NCBI RefSeq assembly: GCF_033441515.1
Contig: NZ_JAWQJT010000001.1
Location: 3,286,001-3,350,000, forward strand
DNA: 64,000 nt
Direction: 5' to 3'
DNA from: Amycolatopsis solani
GTDB taxonomy: Bacteria > Actinomycetota > Actinomycetes > Mycobacteriales > Pseudonocardiaceae
In this document: in pieces, positions 34,168 to 42,270 of the stretch
Position numbering within the stretch: the first letter of the stretch is position 1
Layout: the number at the start of each line of letters is the position of its first letter
Notes under the pieces: generated by a model
What the model was told of the DNA's origin: nothing
Database searches by the model: none
Seen by the model: only the letters and a program-made list of their open reading frames with translations
Position numbers and translations under genes: made by a program

Positions 34168-35760
34168 TCACCCGTGTAAGTCACCGCCGGAAAGCCGCAG
34201 CCACCGGTCGACGCCGATCGCGTGCAGGAACCGTTCGTCGTGGCTGACGACGACGAACGCGCCCCGGAACGCCGAGAGCGCGCTCTCCAGCTGCCCGGTG
34301 CCGACCAGGTCGAGGTTGTTCGTCGGCTCGTCGAGCAGCAGCAGCTGCGGGGCCGGCTCGGCGAACAGGACGCAGGCCAGCGTGGCGCGCAGCCGTTCCC
34401 CGCCGGACAGCACGCCGACCGGCAGGTGCACGCGGGAGCCGCGGAACAGGAAGCGCGCCAGCAGGTTCATCCGCTGCGCCGTCGGCAACGCCGGTGCGGC
34501 CGCGGCCAGGTTCTCGGCCACCGAGCGGTCGTCGGCCAGCAGGTCGAGCCGTTGCGAGAGGAACGCGATCCGGCCGTCGGCGCGGGACACCGCACCGCCG
34601 TCGGGCTCGAGGTCGCCCCGCAGGATCCGCAGCAGCGTGGACTTCCCGGCACCGTTCGCGCCGGTGAGCGCGATCCGCTCGGGGCCGCGGATCGCCAGGT
34701 CGACGCCGTCGCCGAAGAGGTCGCGCACGCGCAGGCCCTCGCCGAGGAACAGCGTCCGGCCCGCCGGGACCACCGTCTGCGGCAGCTCCAGGCTGAGCTT
34801 CTGCTCGGTGCGCAGCTCCCGCTCGGCCTGGTCGAGCTTGGCCTTCGCGGCGCCGACGCGCGCCGCGTGCGTACCGTCCGCTTTGGCTGCCGACTCCTGG
34901 GCGTTGCGCTTCATGGTGCCGGCGAAGATCTTCGGCAGCCCGGCGTTGCCGAGGTTGCGCGACGCCGTGCTCGCACGGCGCGCGGCCCGTTCGCGCGCCT
35001 GCTGCATCTCCCGCTTCTCGCGCTTGACTTCCTGTTCGGCACTGCGGATGTTCTTCTCGGCGACCTCGCGCGCGGCCCGCACGGCCGTCTCGTACGACGT
35101 GAAGTTCCCGCCGTGGAACCGGATTTCGCCGCGGTCGAGCTCGGCGATCCGGTCCACCCGGTCGAGCAGCGCGCGGTCGTGGCTGACCACGACCAGGCAG
35201 CCGGACCAGTCGTCGAGCACGGCGTAGAGCTTGTGCCGGGCGGCGAGGTCGAGGTTGTTGGTCGGTTCGTCGAGCAGCAGCACGTCCGGCCGCTTCAGCA
35301 GCTGCGCGGCCAAACCCAAGGAGACGATCTGACCGCCGGACAACGTGCTCAGCGACCGGTCGAGGGTGACGTCGAGACCGAGCCGGTCGAGCTGGCCGCG
35401 GGTGCGTTCCTCGATGTCCCAGTCGGTGCCGATGGTGGTGAAGTGCTCTTCGCCGGCGTCACCGGACTCGACGGCCGCGATGGCCCGCAGGATCGGGGCC
35501 ACCCCGAGGACTTCGGCGACGGACGGCTCGCCGGACAGCGGCAGGTCCTGCGGCAGGTAGCCGAGGACGCCGTCGGCGGTGACGCTGCCCGCCGACGGCC
35601 GCAGCACCCCGGCGACGAGCTTCAGCAGCGTCGTCTTGCCGGAGCCGTTCGGGGCGACGAGCCCGGTGCGGCCACCCGGGAAGGTGGCGGAGAGGTGGTC
35701 GAAGACGGGGGTGTCGTCCGGCCAGGAGAAGGACAGGCCGGACAGGACGATTTCGGACAC
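34168..35760 (-). CDS. ABC-F family ATPase (ribosome-protection type)
   Basis: 530 aa from GTG at 35760. Two ABC ATPase domains in one soluble chain: first Walker A APNGSGKTTLLK, signature STLSGGQ, Walker B LLLDEPTNNLDL; second Walker A TGANGAGKSTLLR, signature VLSGGERLR, Walker B LLLLDEPTNNLDL. A charged linker (about 200-290, VAEKNIRSAEQEVKREKREM) joins them, as in ABC-F proteins that bind the ribosomal E site. No membrane helices. Some members give antibiotic resistance; this one cannot be assigned to a drug class. A leader-type hairpin lies upstream. Confidence 0.9.
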   Translation of the reverse strand: MSEIVLSGLSFSWPDDTPVFDHLSATFPGGRTGLVAPNGSGKTTLLKLVAGVLRPSAGSVTADGVLGYLPQDLPLSGEPSVAEVLGVAPILRAIAAVESGDAGEEHFTTIGTDWDIEERTRGQLDRLGLDVTLDRSLSTLSGGQIVSLGLAAQLLKRPDVLLLDEPTNNLDLAARHKLYAVLDDWSGCLVVVSHDRALLDRVDRIAELDRGEIRFHGGNFTSYETAVRAAREVAEKNIRSAEQEVKREKREMQQARERAARRASTASRNLGNAGLPKIFAGTMKRNAQESAAKADGTHAARVGAAKAKLDQAERELRTEQKLSLELPQTVVPAGRTLFLGEGLRVRDLFGDGVDLAIRGPERIALTGANGAGKSTLLRILRGDLEPDGGAVSRADGRIAFLSQRLDLLADDRSVAENLAAAAPALPTAQRMNLLARFLFRGSRVHLPVGVLSGGERLRATLACVLFAEPAPQLLLLDEPTNNLDLVGTGQLESALSAFRGAFVVVSHDERFLHAIGVDRWLRLSGGDLHG

Positions 35761-35838
35761 GGGTGAAGACCTCGATGTGGTGCAGGGGAAAGTGGTCGAC
35801 GAAGGCGGCCCGCGCCGGCTGCTGCCGGGGGCCTGCGT

Positions 35839-35876
35839 GCTCCGGAGCTATCCGGAGATGTCGACGTCACCTGCCA
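35839..35876 (-). promoter_or_regulatory. Candidate leader peptide and hairpin upstream of the ABC-F gene
   Basis: On the coding strand, GTG at 35876 opens a 9-codon ORF (VAGDVDISG) ending TAG at 35847. A perfect hairpin CTCCGGA-TAGC-TCCGGAG (35839-35856) contains that stop. Short ORF plus stem upstream of an ABC-F gene recalls the ribosome-stalling attenuators of antibiotic-inducible resistance genes. The RBS for the mini-ORF is weak (GGGGC), so the evidence is mainly the hairpin. Confidence 0.35.
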
Positions 35877-35905
35877 CGCCCCGAACATAGCAGGGCCGCG
35901 CGGGG

Positions 35906-36295
35906 CTAGCCGCTCGACGGGGCCTTGCTGAGATCGACGACGCAGAAGCGGTTGCCGTCCGGGTCGGCGAGGACCACGAAGTCCGGGACGGCCGGGTAGC
36001 GGTCCCAATCGACGGTGGACGCCCCGAGCCGGCGGAGCCGGGCCACTTCGGCTTCCTGCTCCTCGGTCGTGTCGACGAGCAGGTCGAGGTGGATCCGCGG
36101 GTACGGCTCGGGCGCCGACTCGCTGTACATCAGCGCGAGGGCGCGCCCGGAACCGTCGGCGTGCGCGAGCGTGCACCACCGGTCGCTCGCCCACTCGCCG
36201 GTGGCGACGAGGTCCAGTGCCGCCGACCAGAACGCGGTGGCCCGTGGGACGTCGGCGACCCCGATCACCGGGAAGCCGAGGCGCAGCGCGCTCAC
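35906..36295 (-). CDS. VOC-fold (glyoxalase/bleomycin-resistance-like) protein
   Basis: 129 aa from GTG at 36295, overlapping the stop of the upstream DUF4383 gene. One VOC module pair: LGFPVIGVADVPRATAFWSA at the start, RIHLDLLVDTTEEQEAEVAR, and FVVLADPDGNRFCVVD at the end, with Glu/His-type metal positions. These proteins bind or modify small molecules; substrate unknown. Confidence 0.87.
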   Translation of the reverse strand: MSALRLGFPVIGVADVPRATAFWSAALDLVATGEWASDRWCTLAHADGSGRALALMYSESAPEPYPRIHLDLLVDTTEEQEAEVARLRRLGASTVDWDRYPAVPDFVVLADPDGNRFCVVDLSKAPSSG

Positions 36296-36759
36296 TGCCG
36301 CTGCTTTTCCGGCTCGGGGTACTGCCCGCGCGCCCGGTCCGCGGCCGCCGTCGCGACGCCGGCCGCGATCATCGCCAGCCCGAGGCCCAGGTGCAGCCAG
36401 TCGTCGGCGTTGTCCATCGGGAGGAAGTTGGCCGCGCTGTCGTGGTCCATCGCCAGGCCGAACACCCACAGCAGCACGTAGATCCCGCCGCCGATCATCA
36501 GGAACGCCCGCGAACTCCCGTTGGCGCGCGCGGCCAGGACCCCGAGCACGCCGAACAGCAGGTGGACCAGGTTGTGCAGCACGGACACGGTGAAGACGCC
36601 GAACAGCTGCGCCCCGGACTGGTGCCCGGCAAACCGCAGGGCGCCGTAGTCCGCGGTGATCCCCGGGACGAACCCCAGCACCCCCACCACCAGGAACGCG
36701 ACCCCGAACAGCAACGCGGCGGTCCGGGCGGTACTGCGTCGAACTCGCACTTCGGTCAT
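36292..36759 (-). CDS. DUF4383 membrane protein
   Basis: 155 aa. Four predicted membrane helices, starting with TAALLFGVAFLVVGVLGFVP; the family block NLVHLLFGVLGVLAAR is present, as is GGGIYVLLWVFG. Function of DUF4383 is unknown. Overlaps the VOC gene by 4 bp, so the two are probably one transcript. Confidence 0.9.
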   Translation of the reverse strand: MTEVRVRRSTARTAALLFGVAFLVVGVLGFVPGITADYGALRFAGHQSGAQLFGVFTVSVLHNLVHLLFGVLGVLAARANGSSRAFLMIGGGIYVLLWVFGLAMDHDSAANFLPMDNADDWLHLGLGLAMIAAGVATAAADRARGQYPEPEKQRQ

Positions 36760-36770
36760 TCGGCCCGGCT

Positions 36771-37194
36771 ACCCGGCAGACGCCTCGGCAAACCGGGCCA
36801 GCCCGCGCACTTCTTCCAGCACCCGGCGCAGCGGCTGCCGGGTCGGCGCGGCCAGCCGGCGGGTGCCTCGGCAAACGGGGCCAGCCCGCGCACTTCTTCG
36901 GGCACGCGGCGCGGCGGCTGCCCGGGCGACTCGGCTACGTGGCGGGCGCGTCGGCAAACGGGGCCAGCGCGCGCACTTCTTCGGGCACGCGGCGCGGCGG
37001 CTGCCGGGTCGGCCTGGCTACCCGGCAGGCGTCTCGGCAAACGGGGCCAGCCCGCGCACTTCTTCCAGCACCCGGCGCAGCGGCTGCCCGGTCGCCTCGG
37101 CGGCTTCCGGGTCGGCGCGGCCAGCCGGCGGGTGCCTCGGCAAACGGGGCCAGCCTGCGCACTTCTTCCAGCATCCGGCGCAGAGGCCGCCCGG
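36771..37194. repeat. Tandem copies of the larC 3' end
   Basis: Five extra copies of the last part of larC, including its stop, follow the gene. The marker GCAAAC(C/G)GGGCCAGC begins at 36788, 36871, 36954, 37037, 37140, and in larC itself at 37214. Spacing is 83, 83, 83, 103 and 74 bp. Each copy repeats the sequence that encodes the RRVLEEVRGLARFAE-type C-terminus of LarC. No independent gene is supported here. The array fills the 435-bp gap to the DUF4383 gene. Confidence 0.93.
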
Positions 37195-38391
37195 CTACCC
37201 GGCAGGCGTCTCGGCAAACCGGGCCAGCCCGCGCACTTCTTCCAGTACCCGGCGCAACGGCTGCCCGGTCGCCTCGGCGGCCGCCCGGACCTCCTCGTAC
37301 TCCGGTTGCGCCGTGACCACCACGCCGTCGAGGTAGCCGCGCTTCACGCTCACCGGCGTGCCCCGGTAGTCCACGACGACGCTGTCGCGGGGCAACGCGC
37401 GCCGCTCGACCGGGGACAGGCGCAGTCCCAAGGTCGACGTGTGCGCGAAGATCGCCGCGCAGACGCCGTCGACGCGGTCGTCGGCCGCCAGCGTCGTGAG
37501 CACCACGCCCGGCCGTCCCTTCGGGGCGGTCACCGGGGCGCACCACGCGTCCGCCGCGCCCGCGCCGCGCAGGGCCGCCAGGACTTCCGGCCACAGGCGG
37601 GGATCGAGGTCGTCGACGGTGGTCTCGATGACGGTCATCGTCGAGCGCACCCACGTCGGCGACGGCGCCGCGTCCGCGCCCACGACGACGCGGACGACGT
37701 TCGCGTGCCCGGGCGGGTCCGCCGTGCCCGCGCCGACGCCGACCTTCAGCGGCACGCACGCCGGCATCGGGCCGTACGCGCCGGCCAGCGTCACCAGCAG
37801 GGCGGCGCCGGTCGGCGTGCACAGCTCGCGCGCGGCCGGGTGGGCCGCGACCGGCACGCCGGTGAGCAGCGCGAGCACCGCCGGAGGTGGCACCGTGAGC
37901 CTGCCGTGCGCCGCGGTCACCGTGCCGCCGCCGACCGCGATCGGCGACACCGTGACGGCCGCGTCCAGGAGCCCCAACGCTTCCAGCCCGAGCGCGCAGC
38001 CGACGATGTCGACGATCGCGTCGAGCGCGCCCACCTCGTGGAAGTGCACACGCTCCGGCTCGATGCCGTGCACGGCGGCCTCCGCCTCCGCCAGCCTGCC
38101 GAACACCGCGGTGGCGAACCGTTCCGCCGCGGCGGGCAGGGCCGCCGCGGCGATCAGCTCGAGGATTTCCGGCAGGTGGCGGGCGTGCCGCGTCTCGGGC
38201 GCCTCGACGACGACCCGCCGCGCGCGCAACCCGTGCCGCCGCACCACTTCCGTGCTCAGCCGGACGTCGTCGACCGGCAACCGGGACAGGCCCGCGAGGA
38301 TCGCGTCGAAGTCCGCGCCCGCGTCGACCAGCGCGCCCAGCAGCATGTCGCCGGCACACCCTTGCCCGGCGTCGATCCACGCGAGCGTCAT
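37195..38391 (-). CDS. larC: LarC, nickel insertion into the pincer nucleotide cofactor
   Basis: 398 aa from ATG at 38391; the TGA/ATG overlap with larB (ATGA) fixes the start. Opens LAWIDAGQGCAGDMLLGALV, a LarC signature, and contains ERVHFHEVGALDAIVDIVG and ELCTPTGAALLVTLA. In one frame without the programmed frameshift known in Lactiplantibacillus larC. CTP-dependent cyclometallase that inserts Ni into the pincer cofactor. Its 3' end is tandemly repeated downstream. Confidence 0.93.
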   Translation of the reverse strand: MTLAWIDAGQGCAGDMLLGALVDAGADFDAILAGLSRLPVDDVRLSTEVVRRHGLRARRVVVEAPETRHARHLPEILELIAAAALPAAAERFATAVFGRLAEAEAAVHGIEPERVHFHEVGALDAIVDIVGCALGLEALGLLDAAVTVSPIAVGGGTVTAAHGRLTVPPPAVLALLTGVPVAAHPAARELCTPTGAALLVTLAGAYGPMPACVPLKVGVGAGTADPPGHANVVRVVVGADAAPSPTWVRSTMTVIETTVDDLDPRLWPEVLAALRGAGAADAWCAPVTAPKGRPGVVLTTLAADDRVDGVCAAIFAHTSTLGLRLSPVERRALPRDSVVVDYRGTPVSVKRGYLDGVVVTAQPEYEEVRAAAEATGQPLRRVLEEVRGLARFAETPAG

Positions 38392-39080
38392 GACCGCACC
38401 GACTGCCGGGCCACGCGCGCCGCGGCGACGCCCGCGCCGAAGCCGTTGTCGATGTTGACCGTCACCACGCCGGGCGCGCAGCTGTTGACCATGGTGAGGA
38501 ACGCGGTCAGCCCGTCGAGGTGCCAGCCGTAGCCGACGCTCGTCGGCAGCGCGATCAACGGCGCCCCGCACAGTCCACCCAGGACAGTCGGCAGCGCGGC
38601 CTCCATCCCGGCGATCGCGATGACGGCGTCCGCGGCGGCGATCCGGTCGCGTTCGGCCAGCAGCCGGTGCAGCCCGGCCACCCCGACGTCCACGACGAGG
38701 TCCGGCTCCGCGCCGAAGACCGCCACCGTCGTTGCGCACTCCCGCGCGACCGGCAGGTCCGAGGTGCCCGCGCAGACGACGGCGACCCGGCCGCGCGGCA
38801 CGGGCAGCGGGCCGAGCGTCACCGTGCGTCCCACGTCGTCGATCTCCGCGCCGGCCAGGGTTTCCCGGCACAGCGCACGGGCTTCGTCGCCGACGCGGGT
38901 GGCGAGCACGGCGCGGGTGGGATGGGCTTGACACAACCGCGCGAGCGCCGCGCTGATCTGTTCGGGCGTCTTGCCCGCGCCGAACACCACTTCCGGATCC
39001 CCCGTTCGGGCGGCCCGGTCCAGGTCCAGCCGGGCAAAGCCGAGATCCGCGATTGCCTCTGTCGATTCCACGTTCGACAC
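38388..39080 (-). CDS. larB: LarB, nicotinic acid adenine dinucleotide carboxylase/hydrolase
   Basis: 230 aa from GTG at 39080. The C-terminal domain is PurE-like: VAVVCAGTSDLPVARECATT, then IAIAGMEAALPTVLGGLCGA and LIALPTSVGYG. It carries out the first step of nickel-pincer nucleotide synthesis. Coupled to larC by a 4-bp overlap. Divergent from larE across a 139-bp promoter region. Confidence 0.94.
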   Translation of the reverse strand: MSNVESTEAIADLGFARLDLDRAARTGDPEVVFGAGKTPEQISAALARLCQAHPTRAVLATRVGDEARALCRETLAGAEIDDVGRTVTLGPLPVPRGRVAVVCAGTSDLPVARECATTVAVFGAEPDLVVDVGVAGLHRLLAERDRIAAADAVIAIAGMEAALPTVLGGLCGAPLIALPTSVGYGWHLDGLTAFLTMVNSCAPGVVTVNIDNGFGAGVAAARVARQSVRS

Positions 39081-39219
39081 GTTAGTGTTCTTCCGCTCCC
39101 CGTGTAAACTGCGCCGAGGGGAGTTCGCGGCACGAACGAATGCGTTGATCGGGGGAACAGGTGCGCCTTTCTTTTCGACAATTGATCACCGGGTCGGCGC
39201 GACCAGGGGGAATGTGACG

Positions 39220-40044
39220 ATGACCGCCGGAATCGAAGATCGATTGATCTCCGCGGTGCGGTCGCTGGAGAGCGTCGTGGTGGCTTTTTCCGGCGGGGTC
39301 GACTCGGCGCTGGTGCTGGCCGCGGCCGTGCGGGCACTGCCGGGGGAGCGCGTGCTGGCCGCGATCGCCGACTCGCCGAGCCTGGCGAGGGCGGAACTCG
39401 CGGCCGCGCGGGAGTTCGCCGCGGGGCTCGGCGCGGAGCTGGCGGAGGTTCCCGTGGCCGAGCTGGCGTCGCCGGGCTACCGGGCCAACGCGGGCGATCG
39501 CTGCTACTTCTGCAAGCAGACCGTGCTGGGCGCGATCGGCGGGCTCGCGCGACGGCGGGGGTTCGCGCACGTGGCCACGGGGACGCACGCGGACGACCAC
39601 CGAGCGTTGCACCGACCGGGTCTCCGGGCCGCGCAGGAGCTGCGTGCCGCCGAGCCCTTGGTCGCTGCCGGCCTGGGAAAACGTGAGGTGCGACAGCTCG
39701 CCTCCGCGTGGTCACTTTCCGTGGCCGACAAGCCGTCGACACCGTGTCTCGCGTCACGTATCCAGGTCGGGGTGCCGGTCTCTTTACGGAGGTTGGGACT
39801 GGTGGAACGCGCCGAAATCACGGTGGGCGCGCGGCTGGCCGAGGCGGGGATCCGCCCACGCGACCTGCGCGTCCGCCTGCTCGGCCGGGGATTCCGGGTG
39901 GAGGTGGACGCCCCTTCGCACGCGGCCGTCGAAGCACGGCCCGGGCTCGCCGCGGCCGTGGTCGCGGAGCTGGCGGGCATCGGGCTCGCCGGGCCGGGCG
40001 CGGTGGCGGCCTACCGCGCGCCCGCGCTCGCGCCGCCGAGTTAG
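39220..40044 (+). CDS. larE: LarE, ATP-dependent sulfur transferase of pincer cofactor synthesis
   Basis: 274 aa; ATG at 39220 preferred over GTG at 39214. PP-loop SGGVDSALVL near residue 24. Three Cys stand out: Cys95 and Cys98 in DRCYFCKQ and Cys176 in STPCLASRI. Some LarE enzymes donate sulfur from one sacrificial Cys, others hold a [4Fe-4S] cluster with three Cys; this Cys set favours the cluster type (inference). Adds two sulfurs to the cofactor precursor. No larA is present in this window. Confidence 0.92.
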   Translation: MTAGIEDRLISAVRSLESVVVAFSGGVDSALVLAAAVRALPGERVLAAIADSPSLARAELAAAREFAAGLGAELAEVPVAELASPGYRANAGDRCYFCKQTVLGAIGGLARRRGFAHVATGTHADDHRALHRPGLRAAQELRAAEPLVAAGLGKREVRQLASAWSLSVADKPSTPCLASRIQVGVPVSLRRLGLVERAEITVGARLAEAGIRPRDLRVRLLGRGFRVEVDAPSHAAVEARPGLAAAVVAELAGIGLAGPGAVAAYRAPALAPPS

Positions 40045-40165
40045 TCACGCGTTCTTTTCACCGGACGCGTGGTGAATTGTGCCGTCGCCGATCGGGTCGG
40101 GAAAAATTCTCGACCGCGCGCGGCGCCGATAGGTTATTCATATTCGTCGGCTGCCGTTGCCGATC

Positions 40166-40185
40166 AAAACACCGTGGTGTTTTTT
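40166..40185. terminator. Palindromic terminator with U-tract after larE
   Basis: AAAACAC-CGTG-GTGTTTT followed by TT: a 7-bp stem with a 4-nt loop and a T-run, 120 bp after the larE stop. It is in an unusually AT-rich patch just ahead of the SARP gene. It should separate larE from the biosynthetic cluster. Confidence 0.7.
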
Positions 40186-40245
40186 CCGTTTTGCCGCGCG
40201 CGCATTTCCGCTATGTTCCGGTGGGACGGTCGGGGAGGATCGAAA

Positions 40246-42090
40246 GTGTACTTCAAGTTGCTCGGCACCTTGCGGGTCCAGCGCGACGGGGAGCGGGTGG
40301 ACCTCGGCGGGCTGCGCCAGCAGCGGCTCCTGGTGATGCTGCTGCTCAACGCCGGCCAGGTGGTCAGCGCCGACCGGCTGCTCGAGGCGATGTGGGACGG
40401 CGAACCGCCGGTGACCGCGCGAAGACAGCTGCACAACGCCGTCGCGGCGCTGAGACGCAGTTTCGGGGCGGCCAAGCACATCGTCGTCAAGGACGGCCCC
40501 GGTTACCGCGTCACCGTGGACGCCCAGGACGTCGACGCCCACCGCTTCACCGGGATGGTCGCCTCGGCTTCCGCGGCCGCCGCCGTCGGGCGCACGGCGG
40601 CGGCCGCGGAACACCTGGAGGCGGCGCTGGCCCTGTGGGACGGGCCCGCGCTCTCCGGGCTGAACAGCCCGGTCTTCGAGATCGTCGCCGCGCGGTTCGA
40701 GGAGAACCGGCTGAGCGCGACCGAGCGGCTGATCGGGCTGCGGCTGGACGGCGGCGAAGCGGCCGCGGTGGTGCCGCAGCTGGGAGAGCTCGTCTCGCGG
40801 CACCCGCTGCGGGAGGAGACCCGAAAGCTGCTGATGCTCGCGCTGCACCGGTGCGGCCGCACGGCCGACGCGCTCAACGCGTACGAGCAGTGCCGTCGGC
40901 TGCTCCGCGACGAGCTCGGCGTCGATCCGGGAGCGAGCCTGCGGGAGCTGTACGAGCGGATCCTGCGGGACGACCTGCCGGAGCCGCCCGCCGAAGCGGT
41001 GGAGGTGGCGCCGGCGGCGAGCCGCTCCTTCCTGCCGTACGACACCGCGCACTTCACCGGCCGCGCGGAGGAGCTGCGGTTCCTGGCCGGCAGCCGGTCG
41101 GCCGGGACCGCGCTGAGCATCCTCGCGATCGACGGCATGGCGGGCGTCGGCAAGACGACGCTGGCGATCCGGCTCGCCCACCAGCTGGCGCAGGGATTCC
41201 CCGAGGGGCACCTGTTCCTCGACCTGCAGGGGCACACCGCGGGCCAGGAACCCCTCGAACCGGCCGCGGCGCTGGAGCGGCTGCTCCTGGACTTCGGCCT
41301 CGCGCCGGACCAGATCCCGCTCGACGCCACGCAGCGGGCGGCCCGCTGGCGCGCCGAGGTCGCCGAGCGGCGCGTGCTCGTGGTGCTGGACAACGCCTTG
41401 GACGCCCAGCAGGTCCGGCCGCTGCTGCCGGGCACGGGCAAGGCGCAGGTGATCGTCACGAGCCGCCGTCGCCTCGCGGGGCTCGACGGCGTGACGTCCC
41501 GCTCGCTCGACGTCTTCCCGGCTTCGGACGCGGTGGCGTTGTTCACCCGCATCGCGGGCCCGGAGCGCACCGCGCACCGGCCGGACGCGGTCGCCGAAGT
41601 GGTGGCCCGGTGCGGGAACCTGCCGCTGGCGGTCGGGATCGCGGCGTGGCGCTTCCACAACCGGCAGGCGTGGTCGCTCGACGACCTGGTGTGCCGCCTG
41701 CGCGATCCGGCGAAGCGGCTCACCGAGCTGCGGCTGGGTGATCGCAGCGTGGCTTCGCAGTTCGAGGTGTCGTACCGAAAGCTGACGGCCGGGCCGCGCC
41801 GGCTGTTCCGCATCCTGGGCGCGACCGCGCACCCCGGCGAGGAGTTCGACGCGGGAACGGCGGCGTTGCTGGTGAACCTGCCGGCCCCGGAGGCGGAGCG
41901 GGTGCTGGAAGAGCTCTTCGACGCCCACCTGCTCCGCCAGCGGACCGCGGGGCTGTACCACTTCCACGATCTGGTCCAGGAGCACGCGCGGGCGAAGGCG
42001 GAGGAGCCGGACCTCGAAGACGCACTGCGGCAGACGTTCGGGCGGGCGGCCTTGCCCGAAGTGACCACACTGGAGTGCAGCTTCGGCTGA
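40246..42090 (+). CDS. SARP-family cluster regulator (HTH-BTAD-NB-ARC)
   Basis: 614 aa from GTG at 40246, with GGGGAGG upstream. Winged helix (about 1-90: FKLLGTLRVQRDGERVDLGG, ARRQLHNAVAALRRSF), BTAD (about 95-240: HPLREETRKLLMLALHRCGR), and NB-ARC (Walker A GMAGVGKTTL near 296-305, GNLPLAV). Lacks the TPR tail of AfsR. Directly upstream of the nitrite/anthranilate operon, same strand; its own strong terminator follows. Likely the pathway-specific activator. Confidence 0.9.
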   Translation: MYFKLLGTLRVQRDGERVDLGGLRQQRLLVMLLLNAGQVVSADRLLEAMWDGEPPVTARRQLHNAVAALRRSFGAAKHIVVKDGPGYRVTVDAQDVDAHRFTGMVASASAAAAVGRTAAAAEHLEAALALWDGPALSGLNSPVFEIVAARFEENRLSATERLIGLRLDGGEAAAVVPQLGELVSRHPLREETRKLLMLALHRCGRTADALNAYEQCRRLLRDELGVDPGASLRELYERILRDDLPEPPAEAVEVAPAASRSFLPYDTAHFTGRAEELRFLAGSRSAGTALSILAIDGMAGVGKTTLAIRLAHQLAQGFPEGHLFLDLQGHTAGQEPLEPAAALERLLLDFGLAPDQIPLDATQRAARWRAEVAERRVLVVLDNALDAQQVRPLLPGTGKAQVIVTSRRRLAGLDGVTSRSLDVFPASDAVALFTRIAGPERTAHRPDAVAEVVARCGNLPLAVGIAAWRFHNRQAWSLDDLVCRLRDPAKRLTELRLGDRSVASQFEVSYRKLTAGPRRLFRILGATAHPGEEFDAGTAALLVNLPAPEAERVLEELFDAHLLRQRTAGLYHFHDLVQEHARAKAEEPDLEDALRQTFGRAALPEVTTLECSFG

Positions 42091-42106
42091 CACCCACGCG
42101 CGCGCG

Positions 42107-42138
42107 AAACCGGCTTCCGGCGCGGGAGCCGGTTTTTT
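42107..42138 (+). terminator. Rho-independent terminator after the SARP gene
   Basis: AAACCGGCT, an 11-nt loop, AGCCGGTTT and then TTT: 9-bp stem and T-tract 16 bp after the SARP stop. Implies the ligase gene at 42271 has its own promoter. Confidence 0.9.
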
Positions 42139-42270
42139 CGTGCCCGGCCCACGATATCCGGCCCGATGCACGGCCGATGCGCCGGAAAGGCCGGGCCGAT
42201 GGTGGCTTCCGGCAAGCTCGTCTTCGGGTCCGGACCGCGGATCCTTGGGCCTGCACCGGAAAGTGATGCC

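Noticed and set aside
36760..37217. Reverse frame of about 150 codons in the larC repeat array, as a possible separate gene
   Set aside because: It reads repeated larC 3' DNA in a different frame; composition is Arg/Pro/Cys-rich and periodic, with no RBS.
37195..39220. Search for a larA-type lactate racemase among the neighbours
   Set aside because: None of the flanking genes has LarA signatures; the maturation genes stand without their usual client in this window.
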